NCBI RefSeq assembly: GCF_018332695.1
Contig: NZ_BOQN01000089.1
Span: forward strand, 1-62,527
Source of the DNA: Paractinoplanes toevensis
GTDB taxonomy: Bacteria; Actinomycetota; Actinomycetes; Mycobacteriales; Micromonosporaceae
Direction: 5' to 3'
DNA length: 62,527 bases
Below are positions 33,000-42,060 of this stretch, piece by piece. The stretch's first letter is position 1. Each line of letters opens with the position of its first letter. A program made the position numbers and the translations under genes. Below the pieces are notes generated by a model. The model made no database searches, was not told the origin of the DNA, and saw nothing but the letters and a program-made list of their open reading frames with translations.

Positions 33000-34562
33000 G
33001 TGTCGCCTACCCGACAGGATCTCGTAACTTTCCCGGGCTGTCTCGTTGCCTCCTTCGTGAAATCGACCCCGTCGCAGGAGCGCGTCTGCTTGCTCACCGG
33101 CGGCGGGTACCCGTTCCGGCGGGACGCGCTGAGCGGGTGGTGCCGCACCCTCGTCGAGGGGCTGCGCCGATTCCGTTTCGATCTGCGGACCGTCACGGAC
33201 CGCGAGCCGCCGTCCGTCCCCGCGTACCCGCTTCCCTTCAACGTCGCCTCGGCCGAGGCCCTCCAGGTCTGCCGGGACCCCGGCCGGGAGCGCCGCCGTG
33301 GCGACTCCAACGAAGCCGGCCGAGGCGCCGCCCACCTGCTCTGCCGGGGGCTGCTCGAGGAGAGCCGCTTCGCGGCCGGGCTGCGTGGCCTCGCCGAGAT
33401 CGCCGCCGAACGCCCCGACCCGCTCGCCCACGTGCCCCTCGCCGACCTGCTGATGGACGCCTGGCGCGGCGGCGGCGCGGCGAGCGACGAGCCGACCCTG
33501 CCCCGCCTCGGCACCCGCGACGCCCGGACCGCGGCCACCCTGCTCAAACACGCCCTCGGCGCGCTGGCCGTGCCGCTGCCCGAGACCGACCTGGTGCACT
33601 GCGTCGGCGGCACCACCCCGCTGCTGACCGCGCTGGCCGGTCGATGGCGGACCGGGGTCCCGCTGCTGCTCACCGAGGCGCGGGCCCCGGTGGCCCGGCA
33701 GCGGCCGGCCGAGGAACGGCTGTCGCCGGCGGTGCGGGCGGTGCTGCGCCGGTTCCGGGCCGCGGTGGCCCGCACCGGGTACGCCGAGGCCGGCCTGATC
33801 GCCCCGCTCAGCGCCTATCACCACGGCTGGGCGCTGCGGCACGGCGCCGAGGCGAACCGGCTCGTCCAGGTGCCCGCCGGGGTGGACCCGTCGGAGTACC
33901 CGGTGACCGCCGAGCCGAACACCGAGCATCCGGCCGTGGTCTGGGCCGGCAGCGGCGGGCCGGACAGCGGCCTCACCCCGCTGCTGGCCGCGTTCGAGCA
34001 GGTCAAGGCGTCCATGCCGGGGACCGTGCTGCACCTGGTGGGGGTCACCCCGGCGCACGAGGACCACTGCGCCGAGCAGATCGAGCGCACCGGGCTGGGC
34101 CGGGCCGTACGCATGCATCCGCTGCCCGCGGACCCGCGCGACCGGTACACGGCCGGGCACGTCGTCGCGCACGTGCCGGGGCCGGCCGACCCGCCGTACC
34201 GGCTGATCGAGGCGATGATGTCGGGGCGGGCGGTGGTCGGGGTGGATGTCGGGCCGGCCGCCGAGACGCTGGGCGACGCGGGCGTGCTGGTGCAGCCGGA
34301 CGACCCGGCCGAGCTGGCCATCGCCATCGTCGGCCTGCTGCGCGGCCCGAACCGGCGCCGGCAGCTCGGGGACGCGGCCCGGCGACGGGCGCTCACCCAC
34401 TTCACCAACGACCGGGTGGTCCGGGTCTACGGCGCCCTCTACGCCGATCTGACCGGGCCGCTGCCGGCGCCCGTGTCCGCCTTCGAACTGGCGCTCACCA
34501 TTCCGGCCCCGCGGACCTCGCCGCCCGCGACGCTGCGCTGGCTGATCCGGGAGGACCAATGA
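33000..34562 (+). CDS. PelF-like GT4 glycosyltransferase (DUF3492 N-terminus)
   Basis: 520 aa from GTG 33000. The N-terminus RVCLLTGGGYPFRRDALSGWCRTLVEGL matches the DUF3492 start of PelF, the cytoplasmic GT4 polymerase of the Pel exopolysaccharide system. The C-terminal GT-B half has VVWAGSGGPDSGLTPLLAAF, a middle VQVPAGVDPSEYP, and PPYRLIEAMMSGRAVVGVDVG. There the first Glu of the usual E-x7-E is replaced, so activity is not assured. The start is uncertain: GTG 33000 would be nearly leaderless behind TAAAAG at 32984; GTG 33057 gives a compact 501-aa protein but has no binding site. The stop overlaps the next ATG (ATGA). Confidence 0.75.
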   Translation: MSPTRQDLVTFPGCLVASFVKSTPSQERVCLLTGGGYPFRRDALSGWCRTLVEGLRRFRFDLRTVTDREPPSVPAYPLPFNVASAEALQVCRDPGRERRRGDSNEAGRGAAHLLCRGLLEESRFAAGLRGLAEIAAERPDPLAHVPLADLLMDAWRGGGAASDEPTLPRLGTRDARTAATLLKHALGALAVPLPETDLVHCVGGTTPLLTALAGRWRTGVPLLLTEARAPVARQRPAEERLSPAVRAVLRRFRAAVARTGYAEAGLIAPLSAYHHGWALRHGAEANRLVQVPAGVDPSEYPVTAEPNTEHPAVVWAGSGGPDSGLTPLLAAFEQVKASMPGTVLHLVGVTPAHEDHCAEQIERTGLGRAVRMHPLPADPRDRYTAGHVVAHVPGPADPPYRLIEAMMSGRAVVGVDVGPAAETLGDAGVLVQPDDPAELAIAIVGLLRGPNRRRQLGDAARRRALTHFTNDRVVRVYGALYADLTGPLPAPVSAFELALTIPAPRTSPPATLRWLIREDQ

Positions 34563-35839
34563 CGATCGCACCCCGGCGGGCGGCCACCTCGACCCGTACG
34601 CCGAAGAGCCGCACCCGTCGCCGCGCGGTCGGGCATCCGCACGACGGCGTACGCGCAAAACATGCGGCGGAGTCGGCGGTCGCGGCACCGCCGCGACCGA
34701 CGACCCTGCCCGCGCTGCCGCGCAACCACCGGCGGCCCGGCGCCCTCCGCGCCTGCCTGAGCGCCGCCCTGCTGCGGTGTGCCCTCTACCTCGCCCCGAT
34801 CAGCGTCGGGGTGGCCGGCAGCGGGACCCTGCGGCACGTGGCCTGGCCGGTCCCGCTGGTCACGCTGCTGCTCGGCTGGACCGCCGCGCAGGCCCTGACC
34901 TGTACCGGGGCCACGGTCGCTCGCCGAGCCGGACCGGCCGCCGCCTGCCGCCTGGTCGGAGCGGGGTTCGGGGCGGTGGCCGGACTCTGGTCCGCGCTGG
35001 TCTGGGTCGCGCCGGACGCGATGGTCGGCCCGCACCGCGGACTGGCCCTCGTCGTCGGCCTGAGCGGGCTCGCCACCCTGGCCACGATCACCTCGGCGCT
35101 GGTCACCCGGGCCGAGGCCGCCGCGGTGCGGTGGAGCGTGCCGAGCTGGGTGCTGGGCGCGGCGACGGTGGCCGAGCTGGCCGGGAACCCGGTGCCGTGG
35201 CTGCCGGTGGGCACGCTGCTGCCGGCGGCGATCGTGCTGCCGCTGGTGCGAGCGTTCCGCCCGGCGATGCTGCCCGGCCATCCGCGCCGGAAGTTCGGGC
35301 TGACCCGGCCCGAGCGTCAGCGCGCCTTCCGCTACCTGGTGATCGGCGCGTCCCAGGCGGTCTGCGTGGCGCTGCTCTGGCGGGGCGGGCCGTCCGGTTC
35401 GACCCTGCCGTTCTGGCTGCCGCTGCTGCTCGCCGTGCCGATCCTGGAGGCGCTGATCGCCTGGAACATCGGCCAGTTCGGCGCCCGGCCGCGGGGCGTC
35501 ACCCTGGTCACACTGACCGGGCTGCTGCCGCCGCTGGTGCTGGGCTGCGGGCTCGCGGTGGCCGGTTTCACCGGTGCGCCCACCGGCGTGCTGGCCCTGG
35601 CCGGCGGCACCCTGCTCAGCGGCGTCTTCGCCATCACGTTCCTGCTCGGCGCCCGCGGCCGCACCGGGATCGCCGCCATCCTCGCGGCCGCTCCCCCGGT
35701 CGCCGTCGCCGTCCTCAAGCTCCTACCGCTACCGGCCGCCGGCCCCCTGCCGAACGCCGTCGGCGCGCTCGCCGTGACCCACGCGGCCGGCCTGCTCGTC
35801 GTCGCCCTGACCGCCGCCGATCACCGGAGGACCCCGTGA
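34559..35839 (+). CDS. Polytopic membrane protein, PelG-like in context
   Basis: 426 aa. A basic, disordered N-terminus of about 65 residues (Thr/Arg/Pro-rich) precedes about eleven or twelve membrane helices spread over the rest of the protein. No signature motif is seen; PelG, the Pel system's membrane partner of PelF, has a similar size and helix number, so the PelG assignment rests mainly on its coupling to a PelF-like gene. ATGA overlap with the glycosyltransferase and GTGA overlap with the next gene make a tight three-gene operon. Confidence 0.6.
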   Translation: MTIAPRRAATSTRTPKSRTRRRAVGHPHDGVRAKHAAESAVAAPPRPTTLPALPRNHRRPGALRACLSAALLRCALYLAPISVGVAGSGTLRHVAWPVPLVTLLLGWTAAQALTCTGATVARRAGPAAACRLVGAGFGAVAGLWSALVWVAPDAMVGPHRGLALVVGLSGLATLATITSALVTRAEAAAVRWSVPSWVLGAATVAELAGNPVPWLPVGTLLPAAIVLPLVRAFRPAMLPGHPRRKFGLTRPERQRAFRYLVIGASQAVCVALLWRGGPSGSTLPFWLPLLLAVPILEALIAWNIGQFGARPRGVTLVTLTGLLPPLVLGCGLAVAGFTGAPTGVLALAGGTLLSGVFAITFLLGARGRTGIAAILAAAPPVAVAVLKLLPLPAAGPLPNAVGALAVTHAAGLLVVALTAADHRRTP

Positions 35840-36399
35840 AGACCCTGTTCCCCCCGTACGCCCATCCGTCGCCCGAGCTGACCCTGGACGCCGAGACCTG
35901 GATCATCCGGGACCTGCCCGGGGAGCGTCGCACCATGCACCAGTCGCTGGGCCGGATCGACCTGGACTGGGGCAGCCGGTCGCTGGCCGACGTGCTGGCC
36001 GATGTGGACGCCTGGCGCGAGGACGGCGTGGAAGGGCTGTTCCTGGACCGGGCGCCGGCCGGGTCGGGTGGGGTCGGACCGGTGGCGCTGACCGTCCGGC
36101 TGGCCGCACGGCGCGGGCTGCACCGGGTCGTGCTCAACCCGGGCGTGCCGACCCACCCGCTCTACCGGGATCTGGGCACCCGGATCTGCACGTTCGAAGG
36201 GCCGTGGTCGGCCTATCAGAGCTGGGACGGGGACGGGGTGCGGTCCGGCGACGGGCACATCGTGCACGGGGTGCCGCCGGCGCTGCTCACCGCGGCACGG
36301 CGGCTGATGGGCCGGCGCGGTGCCGGCTTCGGGCTGGCCACCGACGCCAGCCCGCACGTCAACGCGTACGCGGGCGGGGCTGGCAGCGGGGACAGCTGA
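35836..36399 (+). CDS. Spherulin-4 / GH114-like barrel protein, possibly short
   Basis: 187 aa. Segments resemble the spherulin-4/GH114 group of TIM-barrel glycosidases: WREDGVEGLFLDRAPAG (strand ending in an acidic residue), HRVVLNPGVPTHPLYRDL and TRICTFEGPWSAYQSW. The family is usually longer (about 220-260), so this may be a reduced barrel. No signal peptide is visible, so its place is cytoplasmic unless exported otherwise. The Pel system's PelA also contains a related glycosidase domain, which fits the PelF-like neighbour. GTG at 35836 overlaps the upstream TGA. Its last 41 bases overlap the end of mutM on the other strand. Confidence 0.55.
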   Translation: MKTLFPPYAHPSPELTLDAETWIIRDLPGERRTMHQSLGRIDLDWGSRSLADVLADVDAWREDGVEGLFLDRAPAGSGGVGPVALTVRLAARRGLHRVVLNPGVPTHPLYRDLGTRICTFEGPWSAYQSWDGDGVRSGDGHIVHGVPPALLTAARRLMGRRGAGFGLATDASPHVNAYAGGAGSGDS

Positions 36400-37207
36400 A
36401 CGAGGAGCGGTTCATGAACTGCTCGCGGCGGATCGGGGTGCCGCAGCGGTGGCACGGTTCGCCCTCCCGGCCGTACGCGTTGAGCGACCGGTCGAAGTAG
36501 CCGCTCTCCCCGTTCACGTTCACGTAGAGCTCGTCGAAGCTGGTGCCGCCGGCCACGATGGCCTCGCCCAGCACGTCCCGGACGTGGGCGAGCAGCCGCC
36601 GCGCGACCGGCCGGGTCAGCGCGTCGGTGGGGCGGGCGCCGTGCAGCCGCGCCCGCCACAGCGCCTCGTCGGCGTAGATGTTGCCCACCCCGCTGATCAG
36701 CGTCTGGTCGAGCAGGGCCCGCTTGACCTCGGTGTGCTTGCCGCGCAGCCGGGCCACGAACGCCTCGTCGTCGAAGAGCGTGTCCATCGGGTCGCGGGCG
36801 ATGTGCGCGATCTCGTCGGGCAACTCGGCGCCGCCCTCGCTGACCGCGAGGCCGCCGAACGTGCGCTGGTCGACGAACCGGAGCTGCGGCCCGCCGTCGG
36901 TGAACGTGAACCGGATCCGCAGGTGCTTCTCGTCCTCGGCGTCGGCCGGCTGCATCAGCAACTGGCCGCTCATCCCGAGGTGGCCGACGATCGCGTCGCC
37001 GGAGTCGAGCGGCAGCCACAGGTATTTTCCGCGGCGGGACACGTCGAGGACCGTGCGGCCGGTCAGCATCGCGATGAAGTGGGCGTCGCCGGGCAGGTGG
37101 CGCCGGATCGAACGCGGGTGGTGCACCTCGACGGTCGCGATCGTGCGGCCGGCCACCCACTTGGCCAGGCCCTGCCGAACGGTCTCGACCTCGGGCAACT
37201 CGGGCAC
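36359..37207 (-). CDS. mutM: Formamidopyrimidine-DNA glycosylase (Fpg/MutM)
   Basis: 282 aa. Bifunctional glycosylase/AP lyase removing oxidised purines such as 8-oxoguanine. After the initiator, PELPEVETVR supplies the catalytic Pro2 and Glu3. A conserved Lys lies in RRGKYLWLPL, SGVGNIYADEALW is the helix-two-turn-helix, and the C-terminal zinc finger has CHRC and CPRC pairs. GTG at 37207 is preceded by AAGGAG. Its 3' end overlaps the spherulin-4-like gene convergently. It is only nine bases after the mannosyltransferase stop, so it probably belongs to the rnc transcript. Confidence 0.96.
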   Translation of the reverse strand: MPELPEVETVRQGLAKWVAGRTIATVEVHHPRSIRRHLPGDAHFIAMLTGRTVLDVSRRGKYLWLPLDSGDAIVGHLGMSGQLLMQPADAEDEKHLRIRFTFTDGGPQLRFVDQRTFGGLAVSEGGAELPDEIAHIARDPMDTLFDDEAFVARLRGKHTEVKRALLDQTLISGVGNIYADEALWRARLHGARPTDALTRPVARRLLAHVRDVLGEAIVAGGTSFDELYVNVNGESGYFDRSLNAYGREGEPCHRCGTPIRREQFMNRSSFSCPRCQPRPRTR

Positions 37208-37216
37208 CGCGGCTCC

Positions 37217-38401
37217 TTACAACGTATAAGGCCAGATAGTGATCAGGTAAGCGCCGTACCACAGGCCGAACGCCGCCCACGCCACGATCGACAGCACCGC
37301 GACCCGGGGGCGGGCGCGGGCCGCGGCGACGGCCGCCGGCAGCAGCGTCAAGAGTACGGGCAGCAGCAGCCGCGGCTTCGAGTGGTAGAAGCCGGCCTGG
37401 CCGTACACCAGCACCATGGCCACCACCCCGTAGACGGCCAGCGGCGGCCACGGCCGGATGGCCAGCCCGACCCCGGCCGCGGCCAGCGCCGCCAGCAGGA
37501 TCAGGGCCACGCTCATCGGGATCCAGCCGTCCCCCGACGACAGGGTCTCGTCGAGGAAGTCCCAGGTGCTCTTCCCGTAGTCGAACGACGTGCCCCAGCC
37601 CGCGGTCTGGATGCGGAACCAGGCACTCCAGTCACCGACCCGCAGACCCACCCAGGCCAGGAACAACGGCACCCCGGCCAGCGCCACCCCGGCCGCCAGC
37701 AGTGGCCGCCAGGCCCGCCACGGGTTCCGGTGCACCGCCATGATCGCGGCGACGGCGAGGCCGAGCGCGGCGGCGGCTCCGGTCGGGCGGGTCAGCGCGG
37801 CGGCGAGACCGAGCAGGCCGGCCGCCCACCACACCTGCCGGTGCGCGGCGGTGAACATGCCGGCCACCAGGGCCAGGAAGAGCGCTTCGGAGTACGCCAT
37901 GGACAGCACCACCGACACCGGGGCACTGCAGCAGATCGCGACCAGCGCCCAGCCGGTCCGCTTGCCGTACAGCGTGGTGCCGAGCAGGTGCAGCGCTACC
38001 GCCGCGGCGATCGACGCGGCCCAGGCGACCACCAGCGCCGCGCTCTGCGCGGAGAGGCCCACCGCGGCGAAGCCGCGGATGAGCATCGGGTACAACGGGA
38101 AGAAGGCCAGCTCATTGCCCTGCAACACATGGTGGGCGTCATAGGTGTACGCGTGTGGGTAGCCGTCCACCGCCACCCGCAGGAACCAGCCCGCGTCCCA
38201 GACCAGCAACCGGCCGCGCAGACTCGTCCCGTCGTCGGCCGCACCGCCCAGCCAGACCAGCATGAGCAGTTGCGCGACCCGGGTCAGCGCGAAGATGCCC
38301 ACCGCGATGAGCACCCCGCGCCAGGCGCCGGCCACCTCCCACAGGCCCGCCTTCTCCTCGGCCCGCTCCGCCTCCGGCCGCTCGTCCACCGCGACGCTCA
38401 C
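37217..38401 (-). CDS. PIG-V-like GT-C mannosyltransferase
   Basis: 394 aa with about ten membrane helices. A short charged N-terminus is followed by LLVWDAGWFLRVAVDGYP in the first large loop (the acidic residue of GT-C transferases), NELAFFPLYPMLIRG, SMAYSEALFLALVAG and LTRPTGAA. These recall the PIG-V group of polyprenol-phosphate-mannose-dependent mannosyltransferases. It would add mannose to a lipid or protein on the outer face of the membrane. GTG at 38401 overlaps the rnc stop (GTGA), so the gene is embedded in the rnc-mutM operon, which is not its usual place. Confidence 0.72.
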   Translation of the reverse strand: MSVAVDERPEAERAEEKAGLWEVAGAWRGVLIAVGIFALTRVAQLLMLVWLGGAADDGTSLRGRLLVWDAGWFLRVAVDGYPHAYTYDAHHVLQGNELAFFPLYPMLIRGFAAVGLSAQSAALVVAWAASIAAAVALHLLGTTLYGKRTGWALVAICCSAPVSVVLSMAYSEALFLALVAGMFTAAHRQVWWAAGLLGLAAALTRPTGAAAALGLAVAAIMAVHRNPWRAWRPLLAAGVALAGVPLFLAWVGLRVGDWSAWFRIQTAGWGTSFDYGKSTWDFLDETLSSGDGWIPMSVALILLAALAAAGVGLAIRPWPPLAVYGVVAMVLVYGQAGFYHSKPRLLLPVLLTLLPAAVAAARARPRVAVLSIVAWAAFGLWYGAYLITIWPYTL

Positions 38402-39153
38402 TGCTCGTCGTCGTCCGGTTTCTCGGCCTCTTCCACGGCTTCATTGCCGCGGTCGTTGAGGGTGCGCCAGGCCGCCGCGGCCGCCCGCTGCTCGGCCTGC
38501 TTCTTGCTGCGCCCCTCGGAGCCGCCGTACCGCTCACCGGCCACCACCACCCAGGCCGTGAAGGTCTTGGCGTGGTCCGGGCCGGAGTCCTCGATCACGT
38601 AGTCCGGTACGCCCAGGCCGAGCGCCGCGGTGAGCTCCTGCAGGCTGGTCTTCCAGTCCAGGGCCGCGCCCCGGCCGGCCGACTCGGCCATCAGCGGGTC
38701 GAACAGCCGGTGGATCACCTCGCCCGCGGTGTCCAGGCCGTGCTCCAGGTAGATCGCGCCGAGCAGCGCCTCGAGCGTGTCGGCCAGGATGCTCGCCTTG
38801 TCCCGGCCGCCGGTGGTCTCCTCACCCTTACCGAGCAGCAGGTGCGGGCCGAGGCCGTGCGGGCCCAGGCCGCGAGCCACGTCGGCCAGCGCGTGCATGT
38901 TCACCACGCTGGCCCGCAGCTTGGCGAGCTGGCCCTCGGGCAGGTCCGGGTGGTTGTGGTAGAGCGCGGACGTGATCACCACGCCGAGCACCGAGTCGCC
39001 CAGGAACTCCAGCCGCTCGTTGGTGGGCAGGCCACCGTTCTCGTACGCGTACGAGCGGTGGGTGAGGGCACGTTCCAGCAGGGGCGGCTCGAACGGGACA
39101 CCGAACGCCTCCTCCAGCGGGAGGGTGGACGGCCGGCGGCGCTTATCCATCAT
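38398..39153 (-). CDS. rnc: Ribonuclease III
   Basis: 251 aa. Cuts double-stranded RNA in rRNA and mRNA processing. The signature NERLEFLGDSVLGVVITSAL (about 46-64) and DKASILADTLEALLGAIYLE (about 118-137) carry the metal-binding acidic residues. A dsRNA-binding domain follows (about 165-235, GRSKKQAEQRAAAAAW) and an acidic tail. The ATG at 39153 has GAGG six bases upstream and overlaps the plsX end. Confidence 0.96.
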   Translation of the reverse strand: MMDKRRRPSTLPLEEAFGVPFEPPLLERALTHRSYAYENGGLPTNERLEFLGDSVLGVVITSALYHNHPDLPEGQLAKLRASVVNMHALADVARGLGPHGLGPHLLLGKGEETTGGRDKASILADTLEALLGAIYLEHGLDTAGEVIHRLFDPLMAESAGRGAALDWKTSLQELTAALGLGVPDYVIEDSGPDHAKTFTAWVVVAGERYGGSEGRSKKQAEQRAAAAAWRTLNDRGNEAVEEAEKPDDDEQ

Positions 39154-40159
39154 GGGACACCTCGTTGTGCGGGATCAGGTCGACCATCGCCGCCACCGCG
39201 GCGCGACGGTGCAGGTGGGCGGCGAGGGCGATGCCGGCGGCCAGGTCAGGGCCGGAGGCAGCACCGTGGCAGACGACGACGGTGCCGCCGACGCCGAGCA
39301 GGAGGGCGGCGCGGGGCACCTCGAGGGCGCCCCGACCGGGCGGGCCCAGCCGCGAGTACGCGGTCTCCAGGCCCTTGAGCAGGATGTTTCCGGTGAAACC
39401 GTCGGTCACCACGACGTCGGCCCGCTCGCCGGTCACGACGTCGTTGCCCTCGATCAGACCCACGTAGCGCGCGCCGGCCGGCAGGTGGGCGGCCTCCAGC
39501 AGCGGTGGGAGGGCGCGGCGCAGCCGGTCACCCTTCCCCTTCTCGGTGCCGATGGTGAGCAGGCCGACCCGGGGCTCGGCGACCTCGTGCACCACGGCCG
39601 CGTAGGCGGCGCCCAGCCGGGCGTGCATGAGAAGGGTGTCGGGATCGGTGTCGACCGAGGAGCCGACGTCGAGCAGTACGAGGCGGCCGGCGGCGGTGGG
39701 CAGCGCGGCGGTCAGCGCGAACCGGCGGACCCCGGGCCACCGGCCCAGGGTGCGGGCGGCCGAGAGCACGATGTCGATGGTGTTACCGGCCGAAACGGCG
39801 GCGTCGGCCTGGCCGGTGGCCACGGCGCGGACGGCAGCGCGTACGCCTGCTCCGGTCTGGTCCTGTTTTTGATCTTCGACGCTCGCCGGCACGGACAGCA
39901 TGCCGAGCCGGGCGCGCTCGACCGGATCGACGGCAGCAAGAATCGGATCGGCTGCCTCCGGCGGGCCGACCAGCAACAGGTGTAGGGACGGATCGTCCTG
40001 GAAGGCGCGCAGAGCGCCGTCAACCACGACGGCGGGAGCGTGGTCCCCGCCGAGGAGGTCGACGGCGATCCGCGCGGTCGCCGGCTCCTGATCGGGAGCC
40101 GGGGAGCCGGTGGTTCGCCGTGGCCCAGGTGCGACCCGCCCGATGATCGGGCGCGTCAC
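39143..40159 (-). CDS. plsX: Phosphate acyltransferase PlsX
   Basis: 338 aa. Makes acyl-phosphate from acyl-ACP for phospholipid synthesis. Family marks: RIAVDLLGGDHAP near residue 30 (usually DAMGGD), VSAGNTIDIVL, LLDVGSSVDTDPDTL, GLLTIGTEKGKGD and VTDGFTGNILLKGLE. GTG at 40159 adds about 28 residues before the conserved start, so a shorter start is possible; no strong binding site is seen. It lies 12 bases after rpmF, the conserved rpmF-plsX-rnc order. Confidence 0.93.
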   Translation of the reverse strand: MTRPIIGRVAPGPRRTTGSPAPDQEPATARIAVDLLGGDHAPAVVVDGALRAFQDDPSLHLLLVGPPEAADPILAAVDPVERARLGMLSVPASVEDQKQDQTGAGVRAAVRAVATGQADAAVSAGNTIDIVLSAARTLGRWPGVRRFALTAALPTAAGRLVLLDVGSSVDTDPDTLLMHARLGAAYAAVVHEVAEPRVGLLTIGTEKGKGDRLRRALPPLLEAAHLPAGARYVGLIEGNDVVTGERADVVVTDGFTGNILLKGLETAYSRLGPPGRGALEVPRAALLLGVGGTVVVCHGAASGPDLAAGIALAAHLHRRAAVAAMVDLIPHNEVSHDG

Positions 40160-40171
40160 TCCGCGAAGGTC

Positions 40172-40345
40172 TCAGACCTCGAGGACCTGGCGGCCGTTGT
40201 AGGTGCCGCAGACCGAGCAGGCGGTGTGCGGCAGCTTCGGCGACTTGCACTGGGGGCAGGCCACGGTCGCAACCGCGGTCGCCTTCCAGTTCGCCCGGCG
40301 GGACCGGGTGTTGCTGCGCGACATCTTGCGCTTCGGGACGGCCAC
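40172..40345 (-). CDS. rpmF: 50S ribosomal protein L32
   Basis: 57 aa. Translation begins MAVPKRKMSRSNTRSRRANW, the L32 signature. The zinc ribbon is intact: CPQC (30-33) and CSVC (43-46), so this is the zinc-binding C+ form. GTG at 40345 lies five bases after the DUF177 stop, in the conserved yceD-rpmF-plsX arrangement. Confidence 0.96.
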   Translation of the reverse strand: MAVPKRKMSRSNTRSRRANWKATAVATVACPQCKSPKLPHTACSVCGTYNGRQVLEV

Positions 40346-40350
40346 GGTTC

Positions 40351-40914
40351 CTACTCCTCAGATCCTTGAAGGTTACGCAAAGCGGCCCAGCGGGGATCGA
40401 CTTCCTCGTGGCTGTGATCAGCCGGAAGGTCGTCGAAATGCACCCCGCACTCGGGGCACAAGCCTGGGCAGTCCGGCCGGCAGAGCGGAGTGGTCGGCAG
40501 TGCTAGCACCACCGCGTCCCGTACCGCCGGCTCCAGGTCGATCAGGTCGCCCTGCATCCGGCCGACCTCGTCCTCGTCCGTCGTCTCCTCGGTGGTGCTG
40601 TCCTCGTAGGCGAACAGCTCCGCGACCGCGACGTCGAAGGACTGGTTGATCTCGTTGAGGCAGCGACCGCACTCGCCGGAGAGCGAGCCACGGACCCTGC
40701 CACTGATGTAGACCCCCTCGGAGACCGACGTGAGCACGAGATCGAGCTCGACGTCCGACCCCTCGAGGACCGAGATCATCTCCAGGCCGAGGTCCGCCGG
40801 CGCCGGGATCACCCGTTTGAGGGCACGCGTCGCGCCAGGCTGCCGCGGAAGCTTGGTCGTGTCGACGACAAGCGGCTGCCTGGGGTTGAGGTGACTCTTC
40901 GGAGACTTTGGCAT
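40351..40914 (-). CDS. DUF177 (YceD-like) protein
   Basis: 187 aa. DUF177 family, linked in other bacteria and plants to 23S rRNA accumulation. It has GSLSGECGRCLNEI (CxxC, about 79-92) and CRPDCPGLCPECG (about 147-159), the pattern of cysteines conserved in the family, and DPRWAALRNL near the end. It precedes rpmF directly, the standard gene order. ATG at 40914. Confidence 0.92.
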   Translation of the reverse strand: MPKSPKSHLNPRQPLVVDTTKLPRQPGATRALKRVIPAPADLGLEMISVLEGSDVELDLVLTSVSEGVYISGRVRGSLSGECGRCLNEINQSFDVAVAELFAYEDSTTEETTDEDEVGRMQGDLIDLEPAVRDAVVLALPTTPLCRPDCPGLCPECGVHFDDLPADHSHEEVDPRWAALRNLQGSEE

Positions 40915-40988
40915 GGTGAACTCTCAGCCTGTAGGTAGGCCGACGAAAAAGGCTACCTGAGCAGCGGGCGTAACGTCGAATCGGCCCT

Positions 40989-41486
40989 CTAGAACGGGAG
41001 CGGGCGCTCGCTGTCCTCGCCCTGGAAAGTCCCGATCTCGCGCAGCGCATGCATTTTATCCCGGCCGCGCTCTATCGACGCGAGCGCCCTGGTCAGGAAC
41101 TGCTCGAAGTTGGCCAGCGCGGTGTCGACGTAGTCGTCGACCTCCTCACGCAGGCGCTGAGCCTCGCCGCGGGCCTCCGCGATGATCCGCGCACCCTCGT
41201 GCTCGGCGGACACCGTGATCTCGTTGACCGAGACCAGCCGAGCGTGTTCCGTCTCACCCTCACTGATGATCCGGTCGGCCTCCCGGCGGCCGGCCTCGAT
41301 GATCCGGTCACGCTCGTCGAGCACGGCGGCGGCCTTGCGGATCTCGGACGGCAGGGCCGACCGGAGAGCGTCGAGAAGATCGATCATCTCGGCCCGGTCG
41401 TACATGAAGTTCGTCCGCGACATCGGGACGGATCGCGCATCCTGGACGCGTTCGATGATCTCGTCGATGCTGTCGAGCGGATCCAC
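40989..41486 (-). CDS. sepIVA: SepIVA-like DivIVA-family coiled-coil protein
   Basis: 165 aa. Almost entirely helical: RAEMIDLLDALRSALPSEIRKAAAVLDERDRII, then EADRIISEGETEHARLV and AEARGEAQRLREEVDDYVDTALANFEQFLTRAL. The position two genes from rnc, beside DUF177, matches the mycobacterial septation protein SepIVA. It is expected to act at the division site or in envelope growth. GTG at 41486 begins the protein; a purine-rich GGGAG lies upstream. The 94-base gap to coaD on the same strand may hold its own promoter. Confidence 0.8.
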   Translation of the reverse strand: MDPLDSIDEIIERVQDARSVPMSRTNFMYDRAEMIDLLDALRSALPSEIRKAAAVLDERDRIIEAGRREADRIISEGETEHARLVSVNEITVSAEHEGARIIAEARGEAQRLREEVDDYVDTALANFEQFLTRALASIERGRDKMHALREIGTFQGEDSERPLPF

Positions 41487-41580
41487 CGGTCTCTCACTCC
41501 CGTCATCTCACACCCACGGAGCGTGGTGCGATCACGTTACTGCGCGACCGTCGCAGCCGTTTCCGGCGCGCCGGTAGCGG

Positions 41581-42056
<476 letters not shown>

Positions 42057-42060
<4 letters not shown>

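Noticed and set aside
32617..33027. Small ORFs of 136 and 80 codons in the gap before the PelF-like gene
   Set aside because: No binding site, irregular composition and no resemblance to known small proteins.
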